From contig CAJLCI010000008.1 of NCBI GenBank assembly GCA_905205065.1, positions 15,440 through 79,439 on the forward strand: a stretch of DNA of 64,000 nucleotides, in the 5' to 3' direction. The DNA comes from an uncultured Eubacteriales bacterium (GTDB lineage: Bacteria > Bacillota > Clostridia > Oscillospirales > CAG-272). Position 1 is the stretch's first letter. The number at the start of each line of letters is the position of its first letter. Positions 31,722-40,252 of this stretch are shown piece after piece. The notes beneath the pieces are model-generated. The model was not told the origin of the DNA, did no database searches, and saw only the letters and a list, made by a program, of their open reading frames with translations. A program made the position numbers and the translations under genes.

Positions 31722-32756
31722 TTGCTTTATTGCGTAACCGATATAGGCTCAAATACTGTAAAAATGAATATTTTCGACTCATCCGGCGCCGCCGGCGGGA
31801 ATATTAAGTCTGTATTTGCGGAAAGCACAACGCTCGGTCTCGGCGGAATGAGGGAAAACGGATGTTTGAGCGGATTTGGAATCAAGGCTTTATGTGAAAT
31901 TCTCGAACGGTATAAGTATAATTCCAGCGAAAACGGATGCGGTAATTTTTTCGCATTCGCTACCGCCTCGCTCAGAAACGTGACCAATACCGAAGACGCT
32001 GTTGAAATTATAAGGGAAAAAACCGGAATTTCGATAGATGTTCTGACCGGAGAGGAGGAAGCGCTTTTGAGCTTTGGAGGTATGAAAAGCGAGTATCCGG
32101 ATGCCTTGTCAGGGCTTATGATTGACATGGGAGGAGGAAGCACAGAGCTTATTTCATTTACGGAAAATTGTATATCGTCTTCTGTCAGTATCCCTGCCGG
32201 ATGTGTAACTCTGCGTGATTCGTTCAGCGAAAAAGAAAAAGCGTTTCCATCGCCTGAAGGCTGTATAGCAATAGCAGAAAGGATATATGAGCTTATAAGT
32301 TCTTCCGGTTTTATTTCGGAGCACAGCGAGGCGTATATGATCGGAGGAACGGCTCGTGCCGTATTCAGGCTTTCCGGATTTGCATCCGGAAATATAGAGG
32401 TGCCAGAAAAACAGGAGAGCAATATGGAATATATAATGCTCTGCGGAAAAAGATTCCCTTTCCGTTCCGGGTATAATTCTTCTCTTTCACATAACCTCAG
32501 CATTGATACCGAAGAATTCGACACCGTATTTAATTTTTACAGCAAAGCATATGAAGACAGGATAATTGCCAATCACATTCGCGCTATTATACCTGAGAGG
32601 TATGACACTATTATACCCGGTATGGCGGCACAGAAAGCAATTTTAAATTACTGCGGTATCAATAAGCTCAGGCTTGTTACGGCAGGAGTACGCGAAGGAT
32701 ATTTTCTGCGCCTGCTGGCAGATAATTTTGCCGCAGAAACATCTGCCGGATGCTAA
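31722..32756 (+). CDS. ppx: Ppx/GppA-family exopolyphosphatase
   Basis: Hydrolyses terminal phosphate from polyphosphate or from pppGpp. About 344 residues of the acetate-kinase/Hsp70-like fold: YCVTDIGSNTVKMNIFD (phosphate 1), FAFATASLRN, LTGEEEALLSFGGMK, and LMIDMGGGSTELI (phosphate 2). The C-terminal HD-type domain of long Ppx proteins is absent. The start is likely TTG 31722, eight bases after GAGG; GTG 31713 overlaps that site. ppk follows after about 70 bases on the same transcript. Confidence 0.88.
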   Translation: MLYCVTDIGSNTVKMNIFDSSGAAGGNIKSVFAESTTLGLGGMRENGCLSGFGIKALCEILERYKYNSSENGCGNFFAFATASLRNVTNTEDAVEIIREKTGISIDVLTGEEEALLSFGGMKSEYPDALSGLMIDMGGGSTELISFTENCISSSVSIPAGCVTLRDSFSEKEKAFPSPEGCIAIAERIYELISSSGFISEHSEAYMIGGTARAVFRLSGFASGNIEVPEKQESNMEYIMLCGKRFPFRSGYNSSLSHNLSIDTEEFDTVFNFYSKAYEDRIIANHIRAIIPERYDTIIPGMAAQKAILNYCGINKLRLVTAGVREGYFLRLLADNFAAETSAGC

Positions 32757-32825
32757 TCAAAACCACATAAAGGCTATAACTGGAGGTATGAAGGCTATAG
32801 TCGGAAATCGGAAGGAAACCCATAA

Positions 32826-34916
32826 ATGTATTATATAAACAGAGAGCTGTCGTGGCTGAAATTTAACAAGCGTGTACTTTTGCAGGCCGATGCTCCGGAG
32901 GTTCCGCTTTTTGAGCGGATGAAATTTATCGCGATTTTTGAATCGAATTTAGACGAGTTTTTTATGGTCCGCGCCGGAAGCATGCATGACAGGGCGCTTA
33001 TATCGGCTGATATGCGTGATGACAAAACAAAAATGACCGCGCGCGAACAGCTTGAAGCTATATACAGAGATGCAAAGCCGCTTTGCGAGCTGTGCGGAAA
33101 CATTTTTGAAGAGCTTGAAAAACTGCTTGAGGCTAAGGGTATAATACGTGAAAACGCGCGCGGGCTTTCCGATGAGGATGCCAAGACGTTGAAGGCATAC
33201 TTTAAACATGAAATTCTGCCGCTTCTCTCTCCGCAGATAATAGATGCTAAGCATCCGTTTCCGCATCTTGAGAATAAAAAGCTATACGTGATTTCCGAGC
33301 TGGAGAGAGGCGGAAAGACCTATTACGGAATTATTCCAATTTTACAGAGCTTTGAGCGTATGTATTTTCCGCCGTCGGATGATACCGATAAAATCAGATA
33401 TATTCTTATAGAGGATATTCTGATGAAATATCTTAAAGATATATTTAAGATATATAATGTAAAGTCGCGCGCAGTAATCAGGGTAACAAGAAACGCTGAT
33501 ATTGAGGTGGCGGATAATTTTTCGGATGACAGCATAGATTACCGCAGTTATGTCGATGTAATCATAAAAAAGCGAGGAAAGCTTTCTCCGATACGTCTTG
33601 AATGTTACTCCGGCGAATACGGCAAAAGTAAAAAACTGATCGCGTATTTTATGCATAAAATCGGTTTGACAGATCCTCAGTGCTTCTGGCTCCGCAAGCC
33701 GTGCGATCCTTCTTACATTTATGCTCTCGAAAGAAAGCTCCCGAAGGAAACCGATCTTCTTTATTCTCCTCTTGTTCCGCAAAATTATCCTGATATTCCC
33801 GCGAGAGCAAGAATAACGGAAATTGTATATGAAAGGGATATTCTTTTGTCGTTTCCCTACCATACCATAAGACCGTATCTTAAGCTTCTTGAAGAGGCGG
33901 CGACTGACGAGGATACCGTATCAATCAAAATTACGCTTTACCGATTGAGCAATACCTCCGAGGTTATAAGACTGCTCTGTCTTGCAGCGGAAAACGGAAA
34001 AGAAGTTACCGCTGTGGTGGAGCTTAAAGCTCGTTTCGACGAGAGTAACAACATCGGATGGTCAAGACGTCTGGAGGAGTCGGGTTGCAACGTTGTATAT
34101 GGTGTCGATGGGCTGAAAACCCATTCGAAAATAACCCTGATAACAAGAAAAAACGATGGAGGCGTGAGCTGTATTACGCATATCGGAACTGGAAACTACA
34201 ATGAAAAAACCGCACGCCTGTATACGGATGTGGGAATTATCACAAGCGACAGCCGCATATGCTCGGACGCCGTTGATTTTTTCAGAAACATAACTCTTGG
34301 AGTTAGCGCTGATGACTATAAAGTACTTCTTGTGGCACCTGACTGCATGAAAAACAAACTTATCTCCCTGATAGCTTCTGAGCGCGCTAAAGGCAAAGAG
34401 GGATACATCCGTATGAAGATGAACAGCATGACCGACAAGGATATTATTGACGCGCTTGTTTCTGCGTCTGAATCGGGTGTCAGGATTGATTTGATTATAC
34501 GGGGAATATGCTGCCTCCAGACCGGTCTGAAAAAACAGACCGACAATATAACGGTCAGAAGCATTGTGGGGCGTTATCTTGAACATTCCAGAATATTTAT
34601 TTTTGGAGCAGATCCGGAAAAAAGACAGGTATTTATCGGCTCAGCGGACTGTATGACAAGAAATACATCAAGAAGAGTGGAAATAATTACCCCTGTGTTT
34701 GACCGCGCAGCCGCTGACAGGCTGGTTTCAATGACCGATCTCATGCTTCGTGACAATGTAAAATCAAGTGTGCTGATGCCTGACGGAAATTATGTTTCCG
34801 TTTCCGAACTGTCCGATAAAAAGAATGAAAAACACGAGGACGGCACCGACAGTCAGCTTGTGCTGTTTAATGAAGCTTATGCAAGCAACAGTCTACGTCC
34901 GCTGCCGGTAAAATAA
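32826..34916 (+). CDS. ppk1: Polyphosphate kinase 1
   Basis: Reversibly polymerises the gamma phosphate of ATP into polyphosphate. At 696 residues the length is full. The N-terminal domain begins YINRELSWLKFNKRVL; then YRLSNTSEVIRLLCLAA, ELKARFDESNNIGWSRRLEE, the phosphohistidine loop GLKTHSKITLI, HIGTGNYNEKTARLYTD and the second active-site His in LEHSRIFIF. Co-transcribed with ppx, so synthesis and breakdown of polyphosphate are linked. The neighbouring sigK hints at a link with sporulation, but only by position. Confidence 0.95.
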   Translation: MYYINRELSWLKFNKRVLLQADAPEVPLFERMKFIAIFESNLDEFFMVRAGSMHDRALISADMRDDKTKMTAREQLEAIYRDAKPLCELCGNIFEELEKLLEAKGIIRENARGLSDEDAKTLKAYFKHEILPLLSPQIIDAKHPFPHLENKKLYVISELERGGKTYYGIIPILQSFERMYFPPSDDTDKIRYILIEDILMKYLKDIFKIYNVKSRAVIRVTRNADIEVADNFSDDSIDYRSYVDVIIKKRGKLSPIRLECYSGEYGKSKKLIAYFMHKIGLTDPQCFWLRKPCDPSYIYALERKLPKETDLLYSPLVPQNYPDIPARARITEIVYERDILLSFPYHTIRPYLKLLEEAATDEDTVSIKITLYRLSNTSEVIRLLCLAAENGKEVTAVVELKARFDESNNIGWSRRLEESGCNVVYGVDGLKTHSKITLITRKNDGGVSCITHIGTGNYNEKTARLYTDVGIITSDSRICSDAVDFFRNITLGVSADDYKVLLVAPDCMKNKLISLIASERAKGKEGYIRMKMNSMTDKDIIDALVSASESGVRIDLIIRGICCLQTGLKKQTDNITVRSIVGRYLEHSRIFIFGADPEKRQVFIGSADCMTRNTSRRVEIITPVFDRAAADRLVSMTDLMLRDNVKSSVLMPDGNYVSVSELSDKKNEKHEDGTDSQLVLFNEAYASNSLRPLPVK

Positions 34917-34938
34917 AAATTGCGGATGGTGAAAAAAT

Positions 34939-35781
34939 ATGTGCAATAACATTAAAGCCTTGAATATAGAAGACTGCAATACTGCATACCCTCGTGTCAG
35001 CGAAGAAAAAAAAGAAGCGGACAGCAATATGTTTGAGGGAATGATCTCGGTTCGCGCCGTCTTAAATACCGGTTGTAAAAACCGCATGATTACCAGGCTT
35101 TTATATGCAAAGGAACGAACGGATAAAAACAGGCGTGAATTCAGATGGCTTACAGGCGAGGCGGAGAAATACGGTTTTACCGTTGAAACTCCTCCTCGAA
35201 GCGAGATAGATAAACTGGCGCTCGGAACCTCGCACGGCGGAGTTATCGCGTTCTGCACGCAGAGAAAATATCCTGAGCTCGATATTTCGTTTGTTGAAAG
35301 TACAAAGCGCACAGGATTTTACGTTATGATCGAGGGGATCGAAGATCCTTTTAATTTCGGATATGCGCTGCGTTCTGTTTATTCCGCCGGAGTCGACGCC
35401 GTTATATTGTCAAGGCGGAACTGGATGAGCGCCGCGGGTGTTGTATGCCGATCCTCTGCGGGAGCGTCCGAGCTTGCGAAAATTGCAGTGTCGGACGCCA
35501 GGGACGCCGCCATACTTTTCAGGAGTCTGGGATTCAGGGTTATATGCGCCGATATGAATGAAAACTCTGAATCGGCGTTTGACGCCTCTCTTGAGCTTCC
35601 GCTCCTTCTTATTATCGGAGGAGAAAAGCGAGGTATATCAAAGGCTCTTTCGGCCGAGGCGGATTCTATTATATGCCTCGAATACGGCAGACCTTTTCCG
35701 GAGGCCCTTTCCGCGGCATCGGCTGCGGCAATACTTTCATACGAAATTCTTCGTCAGAACCGTGAAAAAATGCAAAACTGA
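34939..35781 (+). CDS. TrmH/SpoU-family RNA 2'-O-methyltransferase
   Basis: SAM-dependent RNA methyltransferase with the SPOUT knot, 280 residues. An N-terminal L7Ae-like substrate domain (MISVRAVLNTGCKNRMI; LALGTSHGGVIAF) precedes the catalytic motifs: 1, IEGIEDPFNFGYALRSVYSAG, with the catalytic Arg of ALRSV; 2, LLLIIGGEKRGIS; 3, PFPEALSAASAAAILSYEIL, where the usual LN is changed to EALSA. It starts 22 bases after ppk1. The target nucleotide (rRNA or tRNA) cannot be told. Confidence 0.85.
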   Translation: MCNNIKALNIEDCNTAYPRVSEEKKEADSNMFEGMISVRAVLNTGCKNRMITRLLYAKERTDKNRREFRWLTGEAEKYGFTVETPPRSEIDKLALGTSHGGVIAFCTQRKYPELDISFVESTKRTGFYVMIEGIEDPFNFGYALRSVYSAGVDAVILSRRNWMSAAGVVCRSSAGASELAKIAVSDARDAAILFRSLGFRVICADMNENSESAFDASLELPLLLIIGGEKRGISKALSAEADSIICLEYGRPFPEALSAASAAAILSYEILRQNREKMQN

Positions 35782-35867
35782 TTTATCACATTTATTTCCG
35801 TCTGCATATTATATATTTGAGAGGAAAATTCATTAAAATATATGCAATATGCATTTCGGAGGTATTT

Positions 35868-36962
35868 ATGCAAAAAGAATATTTTGCGGCTGTAAACTCT
35901 TCCCGCGGCTTTATCAGTTTTTTTGACAGCATTTTTGCCGGAAGAGATCGTCTGTACATAATCAAGGGAGGTCCGGGAACCGGAAAATCAACGCTTATGC
36001 GAAAGGTTGCAGATGAGGCGGAGAAAAACGGTATGGATTCGGAATTGATTTTCTGTTCCTCTGATCCGTCTTCTCTCGACGGAGTGATTATTCCGTCGCT
36101 TGATACTGCGATTGTAGACGGAACTGCACCTCATCTTATGGACGCTTCCCTTCCGGGAACAAAGGATGAAATTTTAGATCTCGGTCAGTTTTGGAATTCT
36201 GACGAGCTTTACGCTCGCCGTGATGACATTGAGCTTCTGGGCAAAAGAAAGAGCAAAGCGTATAAACGGGTTTTTACGTATCTTTCTGCAATGGGCGAAA
36301 TTGAAAGTGACCGTTTTAACATTATTTCGGAACGTATTGATATAAATAAGCTTTGCGCATACGCGCAGAGAATTACGGACAGTATTTCAAGGTCTGAAAA
36401 GAAACACGGCCGGCCGGATATTTCCCCGGAAATAAATACATCTCCGGAAATACGCGTAACCGGAGCCGTAAGCATGGACGGATATACTTATCTGCCGACT
36501 TTCGAGCGCATTTCCGGAACTCAATACCGCATTACCGACAGACTCGGTATTGGTCATATGCTTCTGGATGAAATTTCGTCTTTGCTGATAAAACGCGGAA
36601 TATTCTTTACTGCCGCGCTTGACGCGCCGTTTGAAAGAAAATGCGGAATTATGATTCCCGGAGCTGACTGCTGTATAACTCTTGCAAATAAAATAAGCGG
36701 TTATGAAACAGTATCCGACGGCGGTGCCACAGTACATTCCGTAAATATGAACCGTTTTCTCTACTCAGGTTCTGTTTCAGAGCTCAAAAGTGAGCTTCAC
36801 AGAATTGAAAAGTACAAAGTCTTACTGAACGCAGAAGTCTCGTCTGCATTTGAATCAGTAAGAAAAAATCACTTTGAAATCGAAAAAATTTATAAGTCTG
36901 CCATGAACTTTACCGGCGTCGATAAAGCCTCTAAACAGATTATTCGCAAAATTTTTTCCTAA
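35868..36962 (+). CDS. PRK06851-like P-loop ATPase
   Basis: About 364 residues from ATG 35868, closely after CGGAGG. Walker A is IIKGGPGTGKSTLMRKV near the N-terminus. The family-typical run FCSSDPSSLDGVIIP, AIVDGTAPHLMD and EILDLGQFWN follows. A second half-domain (AALDAPFERKCGIMIPGADC) resembles a degenerate repeat of the first. It belongs to the clostridial PRK06851-type proteins of unknown function; no enzymatic role is claimed. Confidence 0.75.
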   Translation: MQKEYFAAVNSSRGFISFFDSIFAGRDRLYIIKGGPGTGKSTLMRKVADEAEKNGMDSELIFCSSDPSSLDGVIIPSLDTAIVDGTAPHLMDASLPGTKDEILDLGQFWNSDELYARRDDIELLGKRKSKAYKRVFTYLSAMGEIESDRFNIISERIDINKLCAYAQRITDSISRSEKKHGRPDISPEINTSPEIRVTGAVSMDGYTYLPTFERISGTQYRITDRLGIGHMLLDEISSLLIKRGIFFTAALDAPFERKCGIMIPGADCCITLANKISGYETVSDGGATVHSVNMNRFLYSGSVSELKSELHRIEKYKVLLNAEVSSAFESVRKNHFEIEKIYKSAMNFTGVDKASKQIIRKIFS

Positions 36963-37085
36963 GAATATCATAAGCTGTTATATTTTCGCAAAGCGATCGT
37001 CCATTAAGGAACACAGCTCTGTCAAAAGGCGTTCCGGCGGCGGATTATACCACCGCCGGAAGAAGTGAATTGAAACCGCCGTTTT
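36963..37085. other. Gap with terminator before repeat array
   Basis: TCCGGCGG (37033-37040) and CCGCCGGA (37053-37060) form a GC-rich hairpin, with CCGCCGTTTTTT further on (37076-37087). It probably terminates the ppx-ppk-trmH-ATPase transcript. The rest is unremarkable. Confidence 0.6.
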
Positions 37086-37287
37086 TTAAAGAGTCGAACG
37101 TCTTTAAAGTCGAATGCGTTAAAGTCGAGCACCTTTAAAATCGAATGTGTTAAAATCGAACACCTTAAAATTGAACGCCTTTAAAATCAAATGCGTTAAA
37201 ACCGAGCACCTTAAAATTGAACGCCTTTAAAATCGAATGCGTTAAAACCGAGCACCTTAAAGTTGGGCATCTTTACAGTCGAACGCT
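37086..37287 (+). repeat. Tandem array of degenerate 15-16 bp units before radical SAM gene
   Basis: About 13 units such as TTTAAAATCGAATGCG, TTAAAACCGAGCACC and TTAAAATTGAACGCC. A 46-bp higher-order repeat covers three units. The unit closely resembles that of the array at 44178-44463 (TTTACAATCAAACGTC), so the two belong to one family. Confidence 0.85.
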
Positions 37288-37324
37288 TTTATATGCGAAC
37301 TCTCTATAAAAAGGATTTGTATAA

Positions 37325-38959
37325 ATGAAAGATACTGATAAAAATAAATATCCGGTTAAAAATATTGTTTTGTTTACGCTTAACGCATCTTACTTACATA
37401 CGTCTCTCGCGCTCCGGTGTCTTGCTGATGCGATTATTGAATACAAAAAATTAGATTGCCGCGCTGTTTACACGGGAGAAAAAACATGCAGTGCGCCGGA
37501 TCTGTCTGCCAATTCTTCCCCGGCAGATATTCATGAGGCAAAGGAAAAATATGATGTGTTTCCGATCACGCTTAAAATAATCGAACGAACTATTTCGGAT
37601 TCAAGTAATCGTGTTTTATCCGAACTATATCAATCGCGCGGAGATATTTTTCTTTTTTCTTGCTATATTTGGAATATAGAGAGCATGATGCATCAGGCGT
37701 CGGATTTAAAAAAGCTGCTGCCCGATTCTGTAATTATAGCAGGCGGACCGGAAATTTCTTACCGCGGTTTCGATTTTTTTGAGACTCATCCCTATATTGA
37801 CTGCATAATACGCGGAGACGGTGAAATTTCGGTACCTGAAACAGTCGAATCGATTATTAGGACAGGCCGTGCAGAACGGGATATAAACGGCATACATTAT
37901 GACCGCTTCGAAAATGATAAGACTCACTATGAGCGTTTTCCTCCTCACAGCGGCTCGATGGTATATTATGAAACATCAAGAGGGTGTCCGTACAGGTGCG
38001 GTTACTGTGTTTCGGGAATAAAGCGTTCGGGAAATTTGCAGATAGAGGCTAAAAACGTCGGGAATTCTTTGGCGGGATTATATGAATTTGAGAAATATCC
38101 TGATGTCAAAATAGTAAAGCTTGTTGACCGTACATTCAACTTTGACCGCGGGCGTGCAAATGAAATCTGGAGAGAGCTTTCTGGGTGTAAATATACGAAG
38201 AAATATCATTTTGAAGTTTGCGCCGACCTTATAGACGATACCGCTATTGATATACTGAAAAATGTGCCGGACGGAAAATTTCAGTTTGAAATCGGCATAC
38301 AGAGTACTAACAGAGAGACGCTTTCAGCGTGCGGCAGAGCATCGTCCGTCGAAAAAACTATCTGTCAGATGGAAAAGCTTTATAAGCTTGGAAACATCAA
38401 AATTCATGCCGACCTTATCGCCGGTCTTCCTTGTGAAAGCTACTCCCGCTTTGCGCAGTCATTCAACAGTGTTTACGGGAAATGCGACGAGATTCAGATC
38501 GGATTTTTAAAGCTTCTTTACGGAACGGCTCTCAGAGAAAAAGCGGAATCCTTCGGATGTGTATTTTCGGATAATCCGCCGTATACAGTCCTGAAAACAG
38601 AATGTATAGATTATTCTGAAATTGAGCTTTTGCGGAATATCGCCGACGTTCTGGCAAGATTTGCCGAAAGTGGGCGTTTTAAAGAGACAATGAATTTTCT
38701 GCTCGAAAAAGCTTCTTCACCGTTTTCTTTATTTGAGAAATTTACAAAATATATAAAAGAAAATAACCCTGCGGGAGTTCGCGGATTATCTCAGCGATGC
38801 GCGTATGAAGAGCTGTATTGTTTCGGACTTAATTTATTGGTCTCGGAAAATGACAGAGACGAGCTTTTTGAAAAAATATCTTTGGATTTTGAAAACAATG
38901 AGGTGGGACGGCTGCCTTTAAAAATAAGAAGTTTTAAGAGAGGAGAAACACAGGCATGA
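37325..38959 (+). CDS. B12-binding radical SAM protein (DUF4080 type)
   Basis: Protein of 544 residues. The N-terminal cobalamin-binding domain (VLFTLNASYLHTSLALR; FLFSCYIWNIE; VIIAGGPEISYRG) is followed by a radical SAM domain with the cluster motif TSRGCPYRCGYC and VKLVDRTFNFDRGRANEIW. The C-terminal part (DYSEIELLRNIADVL onward) matches the DUF4080 region. Members are thought to be methylases or C-C bond-forming enzymes; the substrate is unknown. The downstream DUF3006-like gene overlaps it by 4 bases. Confidence 0.88.
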   Translation: MKDTDKNKYPVKNIVLFTLNASYLHTSLALRCLADAIIEYKKLDCRAVYTGEKTCSAPDLSANSSPADIHEAKEKYDVFPITLKIIERTISDSSNRVLSELYQSRGDIFLFSCYIWNIESMMHQASDLKKLLPDSVIIAGGPEISYRGFDFFETHPYIDCIIRGDGEISVPETVESIIRTGRAERDINGIHYDRFENDKTHYERFPPHSGSMVYYETSRGCPYRCGYCVSGIKRSGNLQIEAKNVGNSLAGLYEFEKYPDVKIVKLVDRTFNFDRGRANEIWRELSGCKYTKKYHFEVCADLIDDTAIDILKNVPDGKFQFEIGIQSTNRETLSACGRASSVEKTICQMEKLYKLGNIKIHADLIAGLPCESYSRFAQSFNSVYGKCDEIQIGFLKLLYGTALREKAESFGCVFSDNPPYTVLKTECIDYSEIELLRNIADVLARFAESGRFKETMNFLLEKASSPFSLFEKFTKYIKENNPAGVRGLSQRCAYEELYCFGLNLLVSENDRDELFEKISLDFENNEVGRLPLKIRSFKRGETQA

Positions 38960-39204
38960 AAACAATTACCGGTGTGGTAGACCGTATTGAAAACAAAACT
39001 GCCGTTATTGTTGCTGAGGACAAGTCTGTAATTAATATTTCTGTTTCCTGCGCCCCTGATATTTCCGAAGGAGATTATGTTATGCTTGTGCCGTCAGATG
39101 ACGGGTTCAGGGTGGTTTCGGACAAAAATATTTCTGAGAAAAAACGCAGCTCGGCAAGAGCGCGCATGGATGAAATTATTTCAAAAAATAAAAAAAGCTT
39201 TTGA
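38956..39204 (+). CDS. DUF3006-like small protein
   Basis: An 82-residue protein beginning KTITGVVDRIENKTAVIVAE, with the short beta-barrel pattern of DUF3006 (GDYVMLV) and a basic helical tail (KKRSSARARMDEIISKNKK). It overlaps the radical SAM stop (ATGA). The role is unknown; it may bind nucleic acid through its basic tail. Confidence 0.7.
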   Translation: MKTITGVVDRIENKTAVIVAEDKSVINISVSCAPDISEGDYVMLVPSDDGFRVVSDKNISEKKRSSARARMDEIISKNKKSF

Positions 39205-39233
39205 AAACAAATTATAAAATTTGGTATATAATC

Positions 39234-39262
39234 TTGACAAAACTATTTTTTTAATGTATTAT
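39234..39262 (+). promoter_or_regulatory. Promoter of the PurN-like gene with 200-base leader
   Basis: TTGACA (39234-39239), 17 bases, TATTAT (39257-39262). About 205 bases of leader follow before ATG 39474. Part of it (39399-39435: GCAAATGGAAAGACGGGA and on) weakly recalls a GEMM-type riboswitch but lacks the diagnostic core. Confidence 0.65.
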
Positions 39263-39473
39263 GTTTTATAGTGCTATATAATATTCAAATAAATGGCAAA
39301 AAATCAAATTTTTAGTTAATATGTTGCGCAATTGTCTTAAAAATAAACAATTCTCTTATCCTCTTCTGCGATATATTACATATAAATTAAATAAGCTGTC
39401 CGCAAATGGAAAGACGGGATACAGAAAGAAGTTTATATGGTGAGATTTTTTAGCGCCCTTACAAGGAGGAAAA

Positions 39474-40151
39474 ATGAACTCTAAATCTACATCACCTTTA
39501 TTTCGTACTAAAAACGGAAGAATATCCGTAGCTATGTTCGTGTCTCCTGACGAATCAAGTCTGGATGCCGTTCTCGACGCGCAGAAAAGAGGTAAAATCG
39601 GTAGTGCATTTATTGAAATTGTAATATCATCTAATGATAATGCTAAATCGCTGACAATTGCGGCGTCTGAAGAAATTGCTACGGCGGTAGTTTCTCATAA
39701 TTATTCAGAAGATTCTGACGCGGTGCAAAATCTTCTTGAGTTGCTTGACGAACATGAAATAGGTATGATTGTAATTGATAATTTTACCTGTAAGCTTGAT
39801 GATGAAATACGCAGACGCTACAAGGGCAGAATTCTTGTTGTCCAGCCATCTCTGATGCCGGCGTTTTATGAAGACGGCCTCTGCGGCGTAGATATTCAAA
39901 AGGCGGCTTTAGAATATGGAATTAAGGTAGCCGGAGTGACGGTATATATTTTAGGGGATTCAGACAGCAGAAATAAAATTGTTCTTCAAAAACCGGTTGC
40001 GGTGCGCCGTGATGAAACTCCGGAATCGCTTGACTACAGAATTCGTGTTGCTTACGGAGAAGAGACTCTTCCCAAAGCTATAGATATGATTGGAGGTGCC
40101 GAGCTGAAAAAAATAAGAGCGTATCAAATTGAAAAAAAATATGTAAATTAA
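39474..40151 (+). CDS. PurN-like formyltransferase-fold protein lacking catalytic residues
   Basis: A 225-residue protein with the fold of glycinamide ribonucleotide formyltransferase. The diagnostic C-terminal part is clear: VVQPSLMPAFYEDGL, KVAGVTVYILGDSDS, IVLQKPVAVRRDETPESLDY. Active PurN has Asn-x-His before PSLLP; here the positions are Val and Gln, and the usual GSGSN start is absent. It is therefore probably not an active PurN, though it may bind a related ligand. GGAGG precedes ATG 39474 at a good distance. It has a strong own promoter. Confidence 0.75.
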   Translation: MNSKSTSPLFRTKNGRISVAMFVSPDESSLDAVLDAQKRGKIGSAFIEIVISSNDNAKSLTIAASEEIATAVVSHNYSEDSDAVQNLLELLDEHEIGMIVIDNFTCKLDDEIRRRYKGRILVVQPSLMPAFYEDGLCGVDIQKAALEYGIKVAGVTVYILGDSDSRNKIVLQKPVAVRRDETPESLDYRIRVAYGEETLPKAIDMIGGAELKKIRAYQIEKKYVN

Positions 40152-40180
40152 AAAAAGTATTTTATTTTTAAGTTATGAAG

Positions 40181-40222
40181 AAGGTCTGCCGCTGTTAATT
40201 TTAATTAACAGCGGCAGACCTT
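40181..40222. terminator. Perfect 20-bp palindromic terminator
   Basis: AAGGTCTGCCGCTGTTAATT (40181-40200) and its exact complement (40203-40222) leave only two bases of loop. It lies between convergent genes and would terminate from both sides. Confidence 0.85.
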
Positions 40223-40252
40223 GAAATTTTTCTGCACAATTAAAAGAAAAGG

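Noticed and set aside
31727..32524. 265-codon frame antisense to ppx
   Set aside because: The Ppx protein is well supported by its motifs; the antisense frame has no ribosome-binding site or recognisable protein.
39399..39435. c-di-GMP-I (GEMM) riboswitch in the PurN-like leader
   Set aside because: Only fragments (GCAAA, GAAAG, GGGA) match; the conserved tail and tetraloop-receptor pieces were not found.
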